Shown here in pieces: positions 8,450 to 20,500 of a DNA stretch of 38,926 bases. This DNA comes from Terriglobia bacterium. Lineage in GTDB: Bacteria; Acidobacteriota; Terriglobia; Bryobacterales; Bryobacteraceae. Below the pieces are notes generated by a model, which saw nothing but the letters and a program-made list of their open reading frames with translations, was not told the origin of the DNA and made no database searches. A program made the translations under genes and the position numbers. Location of the stretch: assembly GCA_020073365.1 (NCBI GenBank), contig JAIQFL010000073.1, positions 1 through 38,926 on the forward strand, written 5' to 3'. The stretch's first letter is position 1. The number at the start of each line of letters is the position of its first letter.

Positions 8450-9124
8450 ATGAGAGCAAAGACGGTCCGGAACATTGCGGGCGTTGTATCCAGCGCATTC
8501 GCGCGCGCGATCCGGTGGGGTCTGGTGACAACCAACCCCGTCACACAGAGCGAGCCACCGGTGCCCAAGAAACCCAACGGAATCGCGCTCACGCCGGAGC
8601 CGCAGACTCCAGTGGTGGAGAGCGCGTCCGGTCCGTGGTGCATCCAGACGTTTCTGGAGACGGCCACTGCACTGGACGCCCGGCGTGGTGAAATCCTCGG
8701 CCTTCGGTGGACGGACATCAAGGAGGGCCGCGCCAACATCGAACGCTCGATCACGCAGACGGAAGACGCCCTGGAGTTTAAGGGAACCAGGAACGATAGG
8801 CCGCGGACGATCAAGATTCCGGCGTCCGCGCAGGCATCGCCGGAAGCGCACCGGAAACGCCAGGATGAGTTCCGTCAGCAGTTTGGACCAGACTACCAGG
8901 CCGGAGACTTGATCTTCGCCAACCCGGACGGATCGCCACTGAGGCCCGATTCCGTGTCGGCCGCAGTCTCCGTGGTGGTCCTCCCGCTATAGCTTCCGAA
9001 GGGTACCAGCCTCCACTCGCTACGACACACGCACACATCGCACCTCCTGGCGGACGGCGTTGCATTGCCGGTGGTGTCCGCGCGCCTGGGCCACTCCTCG
9101 ATCCGCACCGCTGCTAACTCCGTT
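8450..9124 (+). pseudogene. Broken tyrosine recombinase (phage integrase family)
   Basis: The frame from 8450 starts inside the SAM-like core-binding domain (KTVRNIAGVVSSAFARAIRW, then NPV) and continues into the catalytic domain (TALDARRGEILGLRWTDI, with the first catalytic Arg). It meets a TAG at 8990-8992. The same frame then carries on with LPKGTSLHSLRHTHTSHLLA and LPVVSARLGHSSIRTA, which hold the HxLRHT box and the LGHSS box. The catalytic Tyr region after LGHSSIRT is missing because a palindromic repeat starts at 9125. The N-terminal arm-binding domain is absent too. It is therefore dead, with an internal nonsense codon and both ends lost. No attachment site could be identified. Confidence 0.85.
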
Positions 9125-9164
9125 GTGCGGCGGCCCCCCCGGTCCGCGCGTCCGCCACGGACGC
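9125..9164 (+). repeat. Double-hairpin repeat truncating the integrase
   Basis: The head (9125-9150) matches the tldE copy at 23 of 26 bases. The head stem is GCGGCCC (9130-9136) with GGTCCGC (9141-9147). The second stem is GCGTCCG (9148-9154) with CGGACGC (9158-9164). The second stem has a different sequence from the other two copies but is still perfectly paired. Confidence 0.7.
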
Positions 9165-9266
9165 CTTTGCCCATCGAATCAAATTCAGCCGAACACGAGG
9201 AGACCGCGAGGGCGTCGGCCGCGGGCGTTGGCCACACAGTTCGATCACGCAGCAGTTTGACCCTAC

Positions 9267-10148
9267 CTACAGAGCGCCGGTATTCAGATAGGCCAGCAGG
9301 GTTCGGATATCGCTTTCGGCCAGAGAGGGCGGTGGAACCTTGAGATCCCGCGCCCGCTGGCACATCTTCTTTCCGTCCTTACCCAGCTTAGCGGCGAGCG
9401 TCACCGAGTTGAATACTCTGCCGGCCAGGCGCAGCACCGGCCCATGACGGGTACCTTCGCCCCGTGCGCCGTGACAGGCGCTGCATCCGCTCCCGACAAA
9501 TATGGAGCGTCCCGCCTCGGGCGATCCGGCTGCGCCGGCTCGCGATCTCCCCTTTTCCGGCGATGCCGGGGCATTGCCCGTACGCAGGATATGAAATTCC
9601 TCCTGCCCGATGCGAAACCGGTCGTCGACCAGGTCGCGCACGGAATATCTCGGCTGGTCCACGCCCTCCGCCGAATGGTGCGTCGTTCCCGCGAACACGT
9701 GATACAGTTCGTGAGCCAAAACACGGCCAATGGCACGCCCGATGACTTCTTCACCGTCGTTCAACCCGAGACGCAGGAACTGCCCCTGCAGAAAGCCTCG
9801 AATGTGGTCGCAATCCACGTCGACGAAGGGTAGGATGGCGCCATCGGTCATGTGCGTCCAGCCCAAAGCTCCATCGCGAAAGGGCTCCGCGAACCCCATG
9901 CCAACACAACTGCCCATGAAAGTGACCACCGCCAGGTCTGCGGTCGCTCCGGCTTGGCCGGCATCGTGAAGCGATCTCCATTCGAACCGGAGCCCCACCG
10001 GTGACATGATGGACTCCGCTTCTTCTTTCAAGGCGGCGAAGACGGCGGCGGCGGGCTCATGCTGAAACTGGGTGTAGATCGCAATCGGTTCTACTTGGCC
10101 GGCGGCGGGCAAAGCTCCCAACGCCAGGCAGAACAGAGCAAATCTCAA
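9267..10148 (-). CDS. Exported zincin-like protein fused to a cytochrome c domain
   Basis: This 293-residue protein has a cleavable-looking signal peptide (MRFALFCLALGALPAAG). Residues 20-190 form a domain with an HExxH motif in AHELYHVFAGTTHH (H146, E147, H150, with H157 and H158 as possible third ligands). This is close to the metzincin HExxHxxGxxH but one residue longer. After a short linker rich in Gly, Ala and Arg comes a small class I cytochrome c domain with CSACH (C222, C225, H226) and M262 as possible sixth ligand. An exported zinc peptidase tethered to a heme domain is unusual. I recall similar uncharacterised proteins only in Acidobacteria. The substrate and the electron partner are unknown. 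It stands alone and convergent to the integrase remnant. Confidence 0.75.
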   Translation of the reverse strand: MRFALFCLALGALPAAGQVEPIAIYTQFQHEPAAAVFAALKEEAESIMSPVGLRFEWRSLHDAGQAGATADLAVVTFMGSCVGMGFAEPFRDGALGWTHMTDGAILPFVDVDCDHIRGFLQGQFLRLGLNDGEEVIGRAIGRVLAHELYHVFAGTTHHSAEGVDQPRYSVRDLVDDRFRIGQEEFHILRTGNAPASPEKGRSRAGAAGSPEAGRSIFVGSGCSACHGARGEGTRHGPVLRLAGRVFNSVTLAAKLGKDGKKMCQRARDLKVPPPSLAESDIRTLLAYLNTGAL

Positions 10149-10207
10149 TCTGAATGTGCCTGTGGCAGATTGAGAACCCGGCTGCGGGCCCTTCCGGCTG
10201 CCCTACT

Positions 10208-11770
10208 CTACTTTACCAGAAGCATGACGACGCCGTGCGACGGCACTTGGCCGCTGAACCCATCACCGCCTTCGAGGTCTTTGTGCGCCCACAAATCCCG
10301 CACCTTCACGTTCTTCCTCGTCACTCCTACCTCGGACCACTTCACGCCGATCTGTGCCGTGTCCTTCCCGCGGTTAAACAGCCCCACGGCCACGCCGCCA
10401 TGCTCCAGCGGCTTCTTCCAAACCTCCAGCTCGGCGTCTTTCCGCACGCGAACGCCCTGCACTCCGGCCTTGTCCTGATCCACGGCGATCACTTCCTTGT
10501 TCAGGAGAATCTCCTTGGTCGCATCCGTCATGCTGCGAAGGTCGTTCCCCGCCAGTAGCGGCGCGGCCAGGATCGACCAGAGACTCATGTGCGTCCGGTA
10601 TTCGGTATCGGTCATGTGGCCGTTGCCGATTTCGAGCATGTCCGGGTCGTTCCAGTGTCCCGGCCCGGCGAATTTTTCGCGGCCGATCTGCTGATCGAAA
10701 CCGAGATTCGACATGGATTCCCAGGAGTCGCGGATATCGCCCGTGGTGCGCCACAGGTTGCCGCCCGCGGCCGCACCCCATTCGCCCACCTCCTGCCAGC
10801 CGTACTGGCAAAGGCTGTAGATCATCGGCCGCTTCGTGGCGCGCAACGCCAGAGCCATCTTCTGGTACGCCGCCTTCAGCTCGTCCGGATGATAGACCTC
10901 CGACGCGCTGCACCAATCGTACTTGAGGTAATCGATGCCCCAGGCGGCCCAGGTGCGCGCATCCTGCTCCTCGTGATTGTAGCTGGCGATGTAGCCGGCG
11001 CAGGTCCGCGGTCCCGGCCCGGAGTAGATTCCGAGCTTGAGGCCCTTGGAATGGACGTAGTCGGCCAGCGCCTTCATATCCGGGAATTTTTCGTTCGACT
11101 GGAGAACGCCGTCCTTGTCGCGCTGGCCTTCCCACGTGTCGTCGATGTTCACGTAGATGTAGCCGGCATCGCGCATGCCGCTCGCTACCATGGCATCGGC
11201 CATCCCGCGCACGCCTTTATCGTCCACATTGCGGTTGAACTTGTTCCAACTGTTCCAGCCCATGGGCGGCGTCTTGGCCAAGCCGTTCGGCGCAATGGGC
11301 TTGAACGGCGGAAGCGGCTTGTGCGCCAGCTCCGCTGGGAGCTTGTACTCGGTGTCGCCGGAGAACTTCCTGAGAACCATGGGCCCCTGCGGTCCCCGCC
11401 CGCCGCCGCGCGCATTCGGGTTGGGGGGCGGAGGATTGGTGAGCTGGATGGTCAGCTCTTCGCCATTGATTTCGCCTTTGAAGGGGGTTTTGCGGCCGGA
11501 GCCGTCCACGTTTTCAAACGTGATGTGGCTGCCGTCGATGGCTCCATTCACAATATCCGCAATGCCCCCGTTCCGTACCGCCGTTCCAGTGAACTGGTTG
11601 CCCTCCACCTTGAAGCAGTAAATGGTCTCGCGCGGCTGCCGGATCGGACCCTTTGGGTTCGCCTGGGCCTGCGGGTTCGGCGGAGGCTGAAACTTCCAGG
11701 TACCGGCCAGTTCGGCGGCGCCCAGCAGCATGGGCATCGCCAAGGAAAGGGAAACAAGAAGCTTGCGCAT
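10208..11770 (-). CDS. Alpha-galactosidase, GH27, exported
   Basis: The start at 11770 is preferred over the longer frame because it follows an AGGAG ribosome site and opens a signal peptide (MRKLLVSLSLAMPMLLGAAE). Residues 22-135 form a small beta domain often found on Acidobacterial hydrolases (GTWKFQP...TIYCFKVEGNQFTG...FKGEINGEELTIQL). The GH27 barrel begins at TPPMGWNSWNKFN (168-180). It contains NIDDTW and the nucleophile in LKYDWC (D285), and the acid/base in WRTTGDIRDSW (D345). A beta-sandwich domain ends the 520-residue protein. It should hydrolyse terminal alpha-galactosides in the periplasm or outside the cell. The divergent lacI gene and matching operators upstream of both genes suggest sugar-controlled expression. 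Confidence 0.93.
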   Translation of the reverse strand: MRKLLVSLSLAMPMLLGAAELAGTWKFQPPPNPQAQANPKGPIRQPRETIYCFKVEGNQFTGTAVRNGGIADIVNGAIDGSHITFENVDGSGRKTPFKGEINGEELTIQLTNPPPPNPNARGGGRGPQGPMVLRKFSGDTEYKLPAELAHKPLPPFKPIAPNGLAKTPPMGWNSWNKFNRNVDDKGVRGMADAMVASGMRDAGYIYVNIDDTWEGQRDKDGVLQSNEKFPDMKALADYVHSKGLKLGIYSGPGPRTCAGYIASYNHEEQDARTWAAWGIDYLKYDWCSASEVYHPDELKAAYQKMALALRATKRPMIYSLCQYGWQEVGEWGAAAGGNLWRTTGDIRDSWESMSNLGFDQQIGREKFAGPGHWNDPDMLEIGNGHMTDTEYRTHMSLWSILAAPLLAGNDLRSMTDATKEILLNKEVIAVDQDKAGVQGVRVRKDAELEVWKKPLEHGGVAVGLFNRGKDTAQIGVKWSEVGVTRKNVKVRDLWAHKDLEGGDGFSGQVPSHGVVMLLVK

Positions 11771-11813
11771 AGTGATCTCCTGAAATCGCACCCTTATATC
11801 AGAAAATCCATCG

Positions 11814-11860
11814 TGACAGAGTGTTGCGCCGCCTGTCAACTCGCGTTTAAGCGGTTAAAC
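11814..11860 (-). promoter_or_regulatory. LacI-type operator and promoter region of the alpha-galactosidase gene
   Basis: On the minus strand the dyad GTTTAA-CCGC-TTAAAC (11860-11845) has perfect six-base arms around a central CG, the layout of LacI/GalR operators. Five bases further comes TTGACA (11839-11834), and after a fixed 15-base gap TGTCA (11818-11814). The same three elements with nearly identical spacing precede lacI. Confidence 0.65.
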
Positions 11861-11885
11861 TCCGCTTTTCACGCCGTTCCGTGGA

Positions 11886-11924
11886 GCAGGTCTCCGGCCT
11901 GCCACGCCGGCATTTGGGCCGGCG
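11886..11924. repeat. Two small hairpin repeats in the galactosidase-lacI gap
   Basis: GCAGG/CCTGC (11886-11890 and 11898-11902) is followed by CGCCGGC/GCCGGCG (11905-11911 and 11918-11924), the same stem as at 8109. The remaining intergenic sequence, 11925-12221, shows no gene I can support. Confidence 0.5.
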
Positions 11925-12221
11925 TCTCGGGCGCATGCAACGTTCTCGACCCACCTGGGACCTAACCCTGGAGAGCCCCCTTCGCCCCGGCGGCCGGGAG
12001 AATTCGGCCGCCTTCCTGCCTGCATACACCGGCATCGCCGTCCTGGTTGAACTCCTCCTTCCGCGCTACCGCCAGCCAGCGTCTTTCGATGCCGTTAAGC
12101 TGCGTTAAATTCTGCCGGTGTATAAGCCATCGGCCGAGGTGTGTCAGTTCGTCCGTTCTTCCAGTATTCAATTGCAGAAAAATGGTTTCAAACCCGGCGC
12201 GCACGCATCCCCTGAGGGTCA

Positions 12222-12266
12222 CTTAACCGTTTAAGGCTGCTTGACACCGATTGAATCCTTCTGTCA
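12222..12266 (+). promoter_or_regulatory. LacI-type operator and promoter region of lacI
   Basis: The dyad CTTAA-CCGT-TTAAG (12222-12235) shares the TTAA-NCGN-TTAA core with the site in front of the alpha-galactosidase gene. Five bases later comes TTGACA (12241-12246), then 15 bases, then TGTCA (12262-12266). The position suggests autoregulation of lacI. Confidence 0.65.
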
Positions 12267-12304
12267 CGCTGTAGCTGCCGCGAGTCAGGCGGTTCTTCCC
12301 ACCC

Positions 12305-13318
12305 ATGGCGACGATACGAGAAGTGGCGGCAAAGGCGGGCGTTTCGGTCGCCACAGTGTCCTATGTTCTAAACGATTCCCGCAAAGTGCGGCCGGAAACC
12401 GAACAGCGCGTTCTTTGGGCGGCCAAGGAACTCGGATATGCCCCCAACGCCGCGGCCCGGAGTCTCGTGATCGGCCGAAGCTCCATTGTCGGCCTGGTGG
12501 TACCCGACATCGGGAATCCCTTTTTCCCGGAGATCACCAAAGCATTCCAGGAAGCCGCCGGGATGGCCGGCATGGAAACGATCGTGATGAACACGAACTA
12601 CGGCGAGCAGCGTACCCGCAACACCGTGGACCGACTGGTCGGCCTGCAGGTTCCGGGTGTCGCCTTCCTCACCTCGCAAGTGGGGCCGGTAGTCCGGGAA
12701 GCTCTTGCGGCAAGAGGAATCACCGCGGTTTATCTCGATCACGGGGTGGCCGGAACCCATATCAGCAACATCGCCATCGATTACCTCCACGGAATTCAGG
12801 CCGCCGTGGAACATCTGCTCGAGTTGGGCCACCAGCGGATCGGGTTTATTGGGGGACCGCCCGATGGCGCGTCCGCGCAGAGGAGAAAGCAGGCCTTTGT
12901 GGACGCTTCGGCCGCAGCTTCCGGCGTGGAAGTGAAGGTCATCGAATCCGATTTCTCAGTCCAGGGCGGCTACTTCAGTTGCGCGAAACTGCTGAACGTT
13001 TTTGCGGCGACGGCGATTCTGGCCGCCAACGACCTGATGGCTATCGGAGCGATGCACTGCGCTTACGACCGCCAGATCCCGGTGCCATCCCAACTCTCGG
13101 TGATCGGGTTCGACGACATTACGTTTGCGCAGTTCACCCAGCCGGCTCTCACTACCGTGGCCGTTCCTCGCACGGATATTGGAAGGTTGGCCTTTCAGGC
13201 CCTCAACGCCCTCATCACCGACTCAGGCGAGGCCGGCAGGGAATACGAAGTCAAGACCAGCCTGATCGTCCGGCAAACCACGGCCCCGCCGCCCCTCTTA
13301 GTGAATGTTGTCCGGTAG
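12305..13318 (+). CDS. LacI-family transcriptional regulator
   Basis: This 337-residue repressor has the N-terminal LacI helix-turn-helix (TIREVAAKAGVSVATVSYVL, residues 3-22) and hinge helix (YAPNAAARSL). A periplasmic-binding-protein-like sugar domain follows, starting VGLVVPDIGNPFFPEI and containing VIGFDDITFAQFTQPALTTV. Such regulators bind a central-CG palindrome and release it, or bind it, when a sugar or sugar phosphate occupies the core. It is divergent from the GH27 alpha-galactosidase and both genes carry the same dyad upstream, so its likely targets are that gene and itself. The effector is unknown; galactose or an alpha-galactoside is an inference. Its last 21 bases overlap the convergent PLC-like gene. 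Confidence 0.92.
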   Translation: MATIREVAAKAGVSVATVSYVLNDSRKVRPETEQRVLWAAKELGYAPNAAARSLVIGRSSIVGLVVPDIGNPFFPEITKAFQEAAGMAGMETIVMNTNYGEQRTRNTVDRLVGLQVPGVAFLTSQVGPVVREALAARGITAVYLDHGVAGTHISNIAIDYLHGIQAAVEHLLELGHQRIGFIGGPPDGASAQRRKQAFVDASAAASGVEVKVIESDFSVQGGYFSCAKLLNVFAATAILAANDLMAIGAMHCAYDRQIPVPSQLSVIGFDDITFAQFTQPALTTVAVPRTDIGRLAFQALNALITDSGEAGREYEVKTSLIVRQTTAPPPLLVNVVR

Positions 13319-14203
13319 CACTATGGGAAGCTCGACAGGCGGAACCGCCCAGTGCCGACTTTGCGATGCTGCATTTTGTGGGGCGGACCTCCTGGTCCGC
13401 GCGGGTCGCCCCGGACCCGCCTGGCGAACGCCTTCCTCTATTCGCAAGACCGTGTACAGCGCGTCGGCAAAAATCTCCGCGGCCTCCATTCCGGCGCGGA
13501 GCCGGTAGACGTCCAAAGTCTGTTCGTCGCGGGCGCAGGCGGCCTTCACCATGGATGGCAGGTCTCTTCTGTTCCGGGCAGCGCCCGAATAGCACCTTTC
13601 GAGGATGGCCTGGGCTGCTGTCACGATGTGAGCGCCCGCCCGACGGGGTTCGCGGCCGCCAAGCGTGAATTCGGGGATCGACCTCTCGATGGCGGAGTGA
13701 ATATTGATGTCGCCCGTCTCCGCTGACGGCGGCGCCATGCCGAGCAAATGCTCGGGGGAAACGGCGTGCGGCGGGCTGAGGCTGTCAGCGATGAAGTGCG
13801 AGAGCACGCCGGCGTATCTCGCCGCCTCGCCGGGCCGATTCTGGGAGAAGGTGGAAACCATGCGCTCGAACAAGTACACCAGGGAGCCGATGTCTGTGTC
13901 CCGGACTCCAGTCGCCCCGTGCATCGCCTGGCCGTCCGGCCGGATGCAGTAGACTTCGATTTCCGAGGCACTGCGCGGCCCGGGACTCCTCCGGACGAAC
14001 CCGAACCGCTGCATTTCCACGTAGCGGTCCGGCAGCAGGCAGTAGATCTCGATCAAGGGCGCAATTTCCGCCCCAAACTGGGTAAGGAAGCGCTTCGGCA
14101 GGGTGTCGATCGCGGCCTTGGTAATTCGCTGGTGCGGCGTGGTATCCCAGGCGTTAGCGGGCCCGGAAACCAGCAACAGCGGAAGGCAGAGGAGCATCCG
14201 CAT
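13298..14203 (-). CDS. Exported zinc phospholipase C / P1-nuclease-like protein
   Basis: This 301-residue protein has a signal peptide (MRMLLCLPLLLVSGPANA) whose predicted cleavage leaves Trp19 as the new N-terminus (WDTTPHQRI). A free N-terminal Trp that binds zinc is the hallmark of the Bacillus phospholipase C / S1-P1 nuclease fold. Other ligand positions fit: H24, D59, HFIADSLSPPH (H136, D140, H146 with the same spacing as in B. cereus PLC) and NIHSAIE (H169, E173). The enzyme should act outside the cytoplasm on phospholipids or nucleic acid; sequence alone cannot decide. The last about 40 residues (from about QAGPGRPARTRRSAPQ) are encoded by a palindromic repeat and by the tail of the convergent lacI gene, so the native C-terminus has probably been replaced. 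Confidence 0.78.
   Translation of the reverse strand: MRMLLCLPLLLVSGPANAWDTTPHQRITKAAIDTLPKRFLTQFGAEIAPLIEIYCLLPDRYVEMQRFGFVRRSPGPRSASEIEVYCIRPDGQAMHGATGVRDTDIGSLVYLFERMVSTFSQNRPGEAARYAGVLSHFIADSLSPPHAVSPEHLLGMAPPSAETGDINIHSAIERSIPEFTLGGREPRRAGAHIVTAAQAILERCYSGAARNRRDLPSMVKAACARDEQTLDVYRLRAGMEAAEIFADALYTVLRIEEGVRQAGPGRPARTRRSAPQNAASQSRHWAVPPVELPIVLPDNIH
13383..13420 (+). repeat. Double-hairpin repeat at the lacI/PLC junction
   Basis: The head stem GCGGACC/GGTCCGC (13383-13389 and 13394-13400) is followed immediately by the second stem GCGGGTC/GACCCGC (13401-13407 and 13414-13420) with a GCCCCG loop. It is the same architecture as the tldE copy, with a compensatory change in the second stem. 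It is read antisense, in frame, as the C-terminal tail of the PLC-like protein. Confidence 0.8.
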
Positions 14204-14224
14204 GGACGGAAACCAGAACCATTC

Positions 14225-14230
14225 AGTATA
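14225..14230 (-). promoter_or_regulatory. Possible -10 box of the PLC-like gene
   Basis: TATACT on the minus strand lies 22 bases before the ATG at 14203. No good -35 is present at the expected distance, so the call is weak. Confidence 0.25.
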
Positions 14231-14378
14231 ACGTGAGGCGTTCCCGAAATTGTAGATAATCGGGTCCTGAGGACGGATTGTGATTGAGCCCAGCCTACGG
14301 CCCTAGCGACCGCCGGAAGGGTCAGTTTCTACGAGCACATGCCGCGGTTAGGGCTGGTGAAGCTGAGGGACGGCCTCG

Positions 14379-17150
<2,772 letters not shown>

Positions 17151-17506
17151 TATATTCCCGCTTTGTTTGTGGAGCGGCCTTTCAGGCTGCTATGCCGGCT
17201 TTCGTGCCTGCATCCCTCTCTTCGCACGACACAACCGTGCGCCGCAGGTGCCGACAGAAGCGATAGGGCGTGCTTGTGGCAACTATCCAGAGTTGCACAA
17301 GTTGGTCCTACTCCGAGTGTGTGCCAGTCCAAACCCATTTCATGGTATTGGAGCTGAATCGGTCGGTCAGCGGAAGGATCTCCAGGTTGGCCTGGAGTGC
17401 TATCATCGTCGCATCAGCTTCAAGGCCGTGAATCCACAGTGCTACGGCGGCCGGCTGCGTTGGACGGAGCAATGCATGCCACGAAGCGCGGCGTAAGGAG
17501 GGAAAC
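17151..17506. other. Divergent promoter region between two DUF1549/DUF1553 genes
   Basis: 356 bases separate the two divergent cytochrome genes. Both must be controlled from here. I see a GGAGG ribosome site just before 17507 but no convincing -35/-10 pair and no obvious operator dyad. A minus-strand frame reads into it from the next gene, with no start or domain to support it. Confidence 0.4.
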
Positions 17507-20500
17507 ATGCGGGCTACGGCGGGTTTCGCTTTCATTGCCTTCGTCGTGACGCTGCACGCGGAGGTCCGGTTCAACCGCGATGTCCGGCCCATCATGGCGG
17601 AGACCTGCTTCCGCTGCCACGGGCCGGACAAGAATTCCCGCATGGCCGGAATGCGGTTGGATATTCGCGACGAAGCGCTCAAACCTCTGAAAGACGGCGT
17701 GACGCCGATCGTTCCCGGGGATCTTGAGAAGAGCGGCATCATCCAGCGCGTTTTCGCCAGCGGGGCGCGCACCATGCCGCCTGCGTATATACATAAGGAC
17801 CTGACGCCCAAGCAGAAAGAGACCATCCGCCAATGGGTGGCGGAGGGCGCGAAGTATGAAGGCCACTGGGCCTACCAGCCGGTACAACGGCTCACGCCGC
17901 CGCAGATTGCCGGCCACCCGGTTCTCAACCCGATCGACGCGTTCGTTCAGGAGCGTCTGCTTCGCGAAGGCCTGCACCCCTCGCCCGAAGCCGATCGCCG
18001 CACGCTGATCCGCCGCGTGACGCTCGACCTGACGGGGCTGCCGGCCACTCCCGAAGATACGGCCGCGTTCCTCAAGGACACCTCGCCCAATGCCTATGAA
18101 AAGCTGGTGGACCGGCTGCTGGCATCACCCGAGTACGCCGAACAACAGACCATGCACTGGCTGGACGCCGTGCGCTACGCCGACACCTGCGGGTTCCACG
18201 GGGACAACGCCTTCCCCGCGTGGCCGTACCGCGATTACGTGTTGCGCGCGTTTCGCGACAACAAGCCGTTCGACCAGTTCACGCGCGAGCAACTGGCCGG
18301 CGATCTACTGCCCGATGCCACCACGGAGCAGCGCGTGGCCTCGGCCTACAACCGCCTGAACCGCACCTCCGCGGAGGGCGGCCTGCAGCCCAAGGAGTAC
18401 CTGGCGAAGTATGCGGCCGATCGCGTGCGCACCGCGGTGGCCGTCTGGATGGGGAGCACCCTGGGGTGCGCCGAGTGCCACGACCACAAGTTCGATCCGT
18501 TTACCTCGCGCGATTTCTACTCCATGAAGGCCTTCTTCGCCGACATCAAGGAGACCGGGCTGGTGCCGGATCGGGGACGAAACGCCTGGGGTTCCCAACT
18601 GGATCTGCCCACACCCGACCAGCAGAAACGGCGGGAGGAGATCAAGACCCGACTGGCGGATGCGAAGGCACGGTTGGAGGCCAAGATGGAGAGCCTCGGC
18701 CCCGGGCGCGCCGAGTGGGAGCAGCAACTGCTGGCGCGATACGAAGCAGGCGAGCTGAACTGGCACACCCAACGGCCGGTTTCGGCGAAGTCCGCGAACG
18801 GCGCGGTGCTGAAGATTTTCAACGACGAGGACGTGGACTATACCATCTACGACGGCACCAGCCTGGCCGCCGGCCGCGGTCCCGGCAACGGATTGATCGT
18901 GGCCAGCGGCCCCAACCCCGACAACGAAACTTACACCGTGACCTTTAAACCGGGCGCGGGTTTGTGGACCGCGCTGGGAGTCGAGATCGTCCAGGACGAT
19001 GGCCTGCCGGGCTTGCGGGTGGCGCGCGGCGCCGACCGTTTGGTGCTGACAGAAGTGGAGGCCGAGGCCGACGGCAGGGCAGCGCCTTTTTCGGTGGGAA
19101 CATCGAACCTGAACATGACGGCGCCGGAGCATCCGCCGGCCGCGGCGTTCGATGGCGATCCGAAGACCGGCTGGGCCGTGGCCACCTATAACGAATACTC
19201 GAAGCTGGTCCTGGCCTTGCGTTTTCGGCAGCCGGTGCGTACGGAAGGCGAGACCGTCATGACCGTGCGGCTGCGGCAGGATTCCAACTTTCGGCGTGCC
19301 ACCATCGGGCGATTCCGGCTGGCGCTCTCTACCGGCGAATATGCATGGCCCACCGCGGAAAAGGGCAAGGAGATTCCCGACGCCGTGCTGCGCGCGCTGC
19401 GCACGGCCGAAGACAAGCGAACCCCGCAACAGAAGACGGCATTGGCCGCGCATTTCCAGTGGGCCTCGCCGGCGGCACAGGCCGAGGTCATCGAGGTTGC
19501 CACCCTGGAGAAGGACTTGGCACTGCTCGAAGCCGCCATCCCGCGCGTGATGGTTTCGGAAGCCACCAAGCCGGTGGAGACCCGCATCCTGGCGCGCGGC
19601 AACTGGATGGATGAATCGGGGGACCTCGTGCAGCCGGCCGTCCCGGCATTTCTCGGCAAGCTCGAGACCGGCGGGGAGCGCGCCACCCGGCTGGACCTTG
19701 CCAACTGGCTGGTCGCTCCGCAAAACCCGCTGACCGCGCGCGTCTTCGTCAACCGCTTGTGGCGCCAGTTCTTCGGCATCGGCATTTCCAAGGTGCTCGA
19801 CGACCTGGGGTCGCAGGGCGAGTGGCCCACGCATCCGGAGTTGCTGGATTGGCTCGCCGCGGAGTTCATGAAGCCCGAATGGCAGGCGGAAGGAACGCAT
19901 CCATGGGACGTGAAGCACATCATCCGCACCATCGTTACGAGCAGCACGTATCGCCAGTCGTCGGTGGCCGACCCGTCGACGGAAGAGCGCGATCCGGACA
20001 ACCGGCTTCTCGCGCGGCAGACGCGGTTCCGCGTGGACGCCGAGGTGGTGCGGGATGTGGCGCTCTCGGTTTCTGGCTTGCTGGTGGAGAAGTTCGGCGG
20101 TCCCAGCGCCAAACCCTACGAACCCGACGGGTACCTGGCGGCCATGAATTTCCCCAAGCGCGAGTATTCCGCCGACCATGGCGAGGACCTCTATCGGCGG
20201 GGCGTCTACACGTTCTGGCAGCGGTCGTTCCTGCACCCCAGCCTGGCCACCTTCGATGCCCCGACGCGGGAAGAGTGCACCATCAATCGCGTGAACTCCA
20301 ATACGCCGTTGCAGGCGCTGGTGCTGCTGAACGATCCGATCTACGTGGAGGCGGCGCGCGTATTTGCGCAAAACATTCTGAAACGGGGACGCGGGTTGAA
20401 CGACCGCCTGGAGTGGGCGTTCCAGCGCGCGGTGGACCGCACTCCGACGCCGGTGGAGCGGCGGATTCTGGCGGACCTGTACCGGAAGACGATCGAGGAG

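Noticed and set aside
12093-12112. Two TTAA half-sites as a third LacI operator
   Set aside because: The spacing between halves is six rather than four bases and the central CG is missing.
11965-12222. An 86-codon minus-strand frame between the alpha-galactosidase and lacI
   Set aside because: It has no ribosome site and no similarity I recognise, and it runs up to the lacI operator.
12241-12269. TTGACA as a standard sigma-70 -35 box for lacI
   Set aside because: At 17 bases the matching -10 would be TCACGC, which is very poor. The conserved TGTCA suggests a different element, so no sigma-70 promoter is called.
12241-13668. A 475-codon plus-strand frame overlapping lacI
   Set aside because: Another frame of the same DNA encodes a complete LacI protein; this one is a shadow with no recognisable domain.
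17308-17826. A 172-codon minus-strand frame between the DUF1549 genes
   Set aside because: Part of it looks protein-like, but most is antisense to the start of the plus-strand cytochrome gene and there is no start signal or family.
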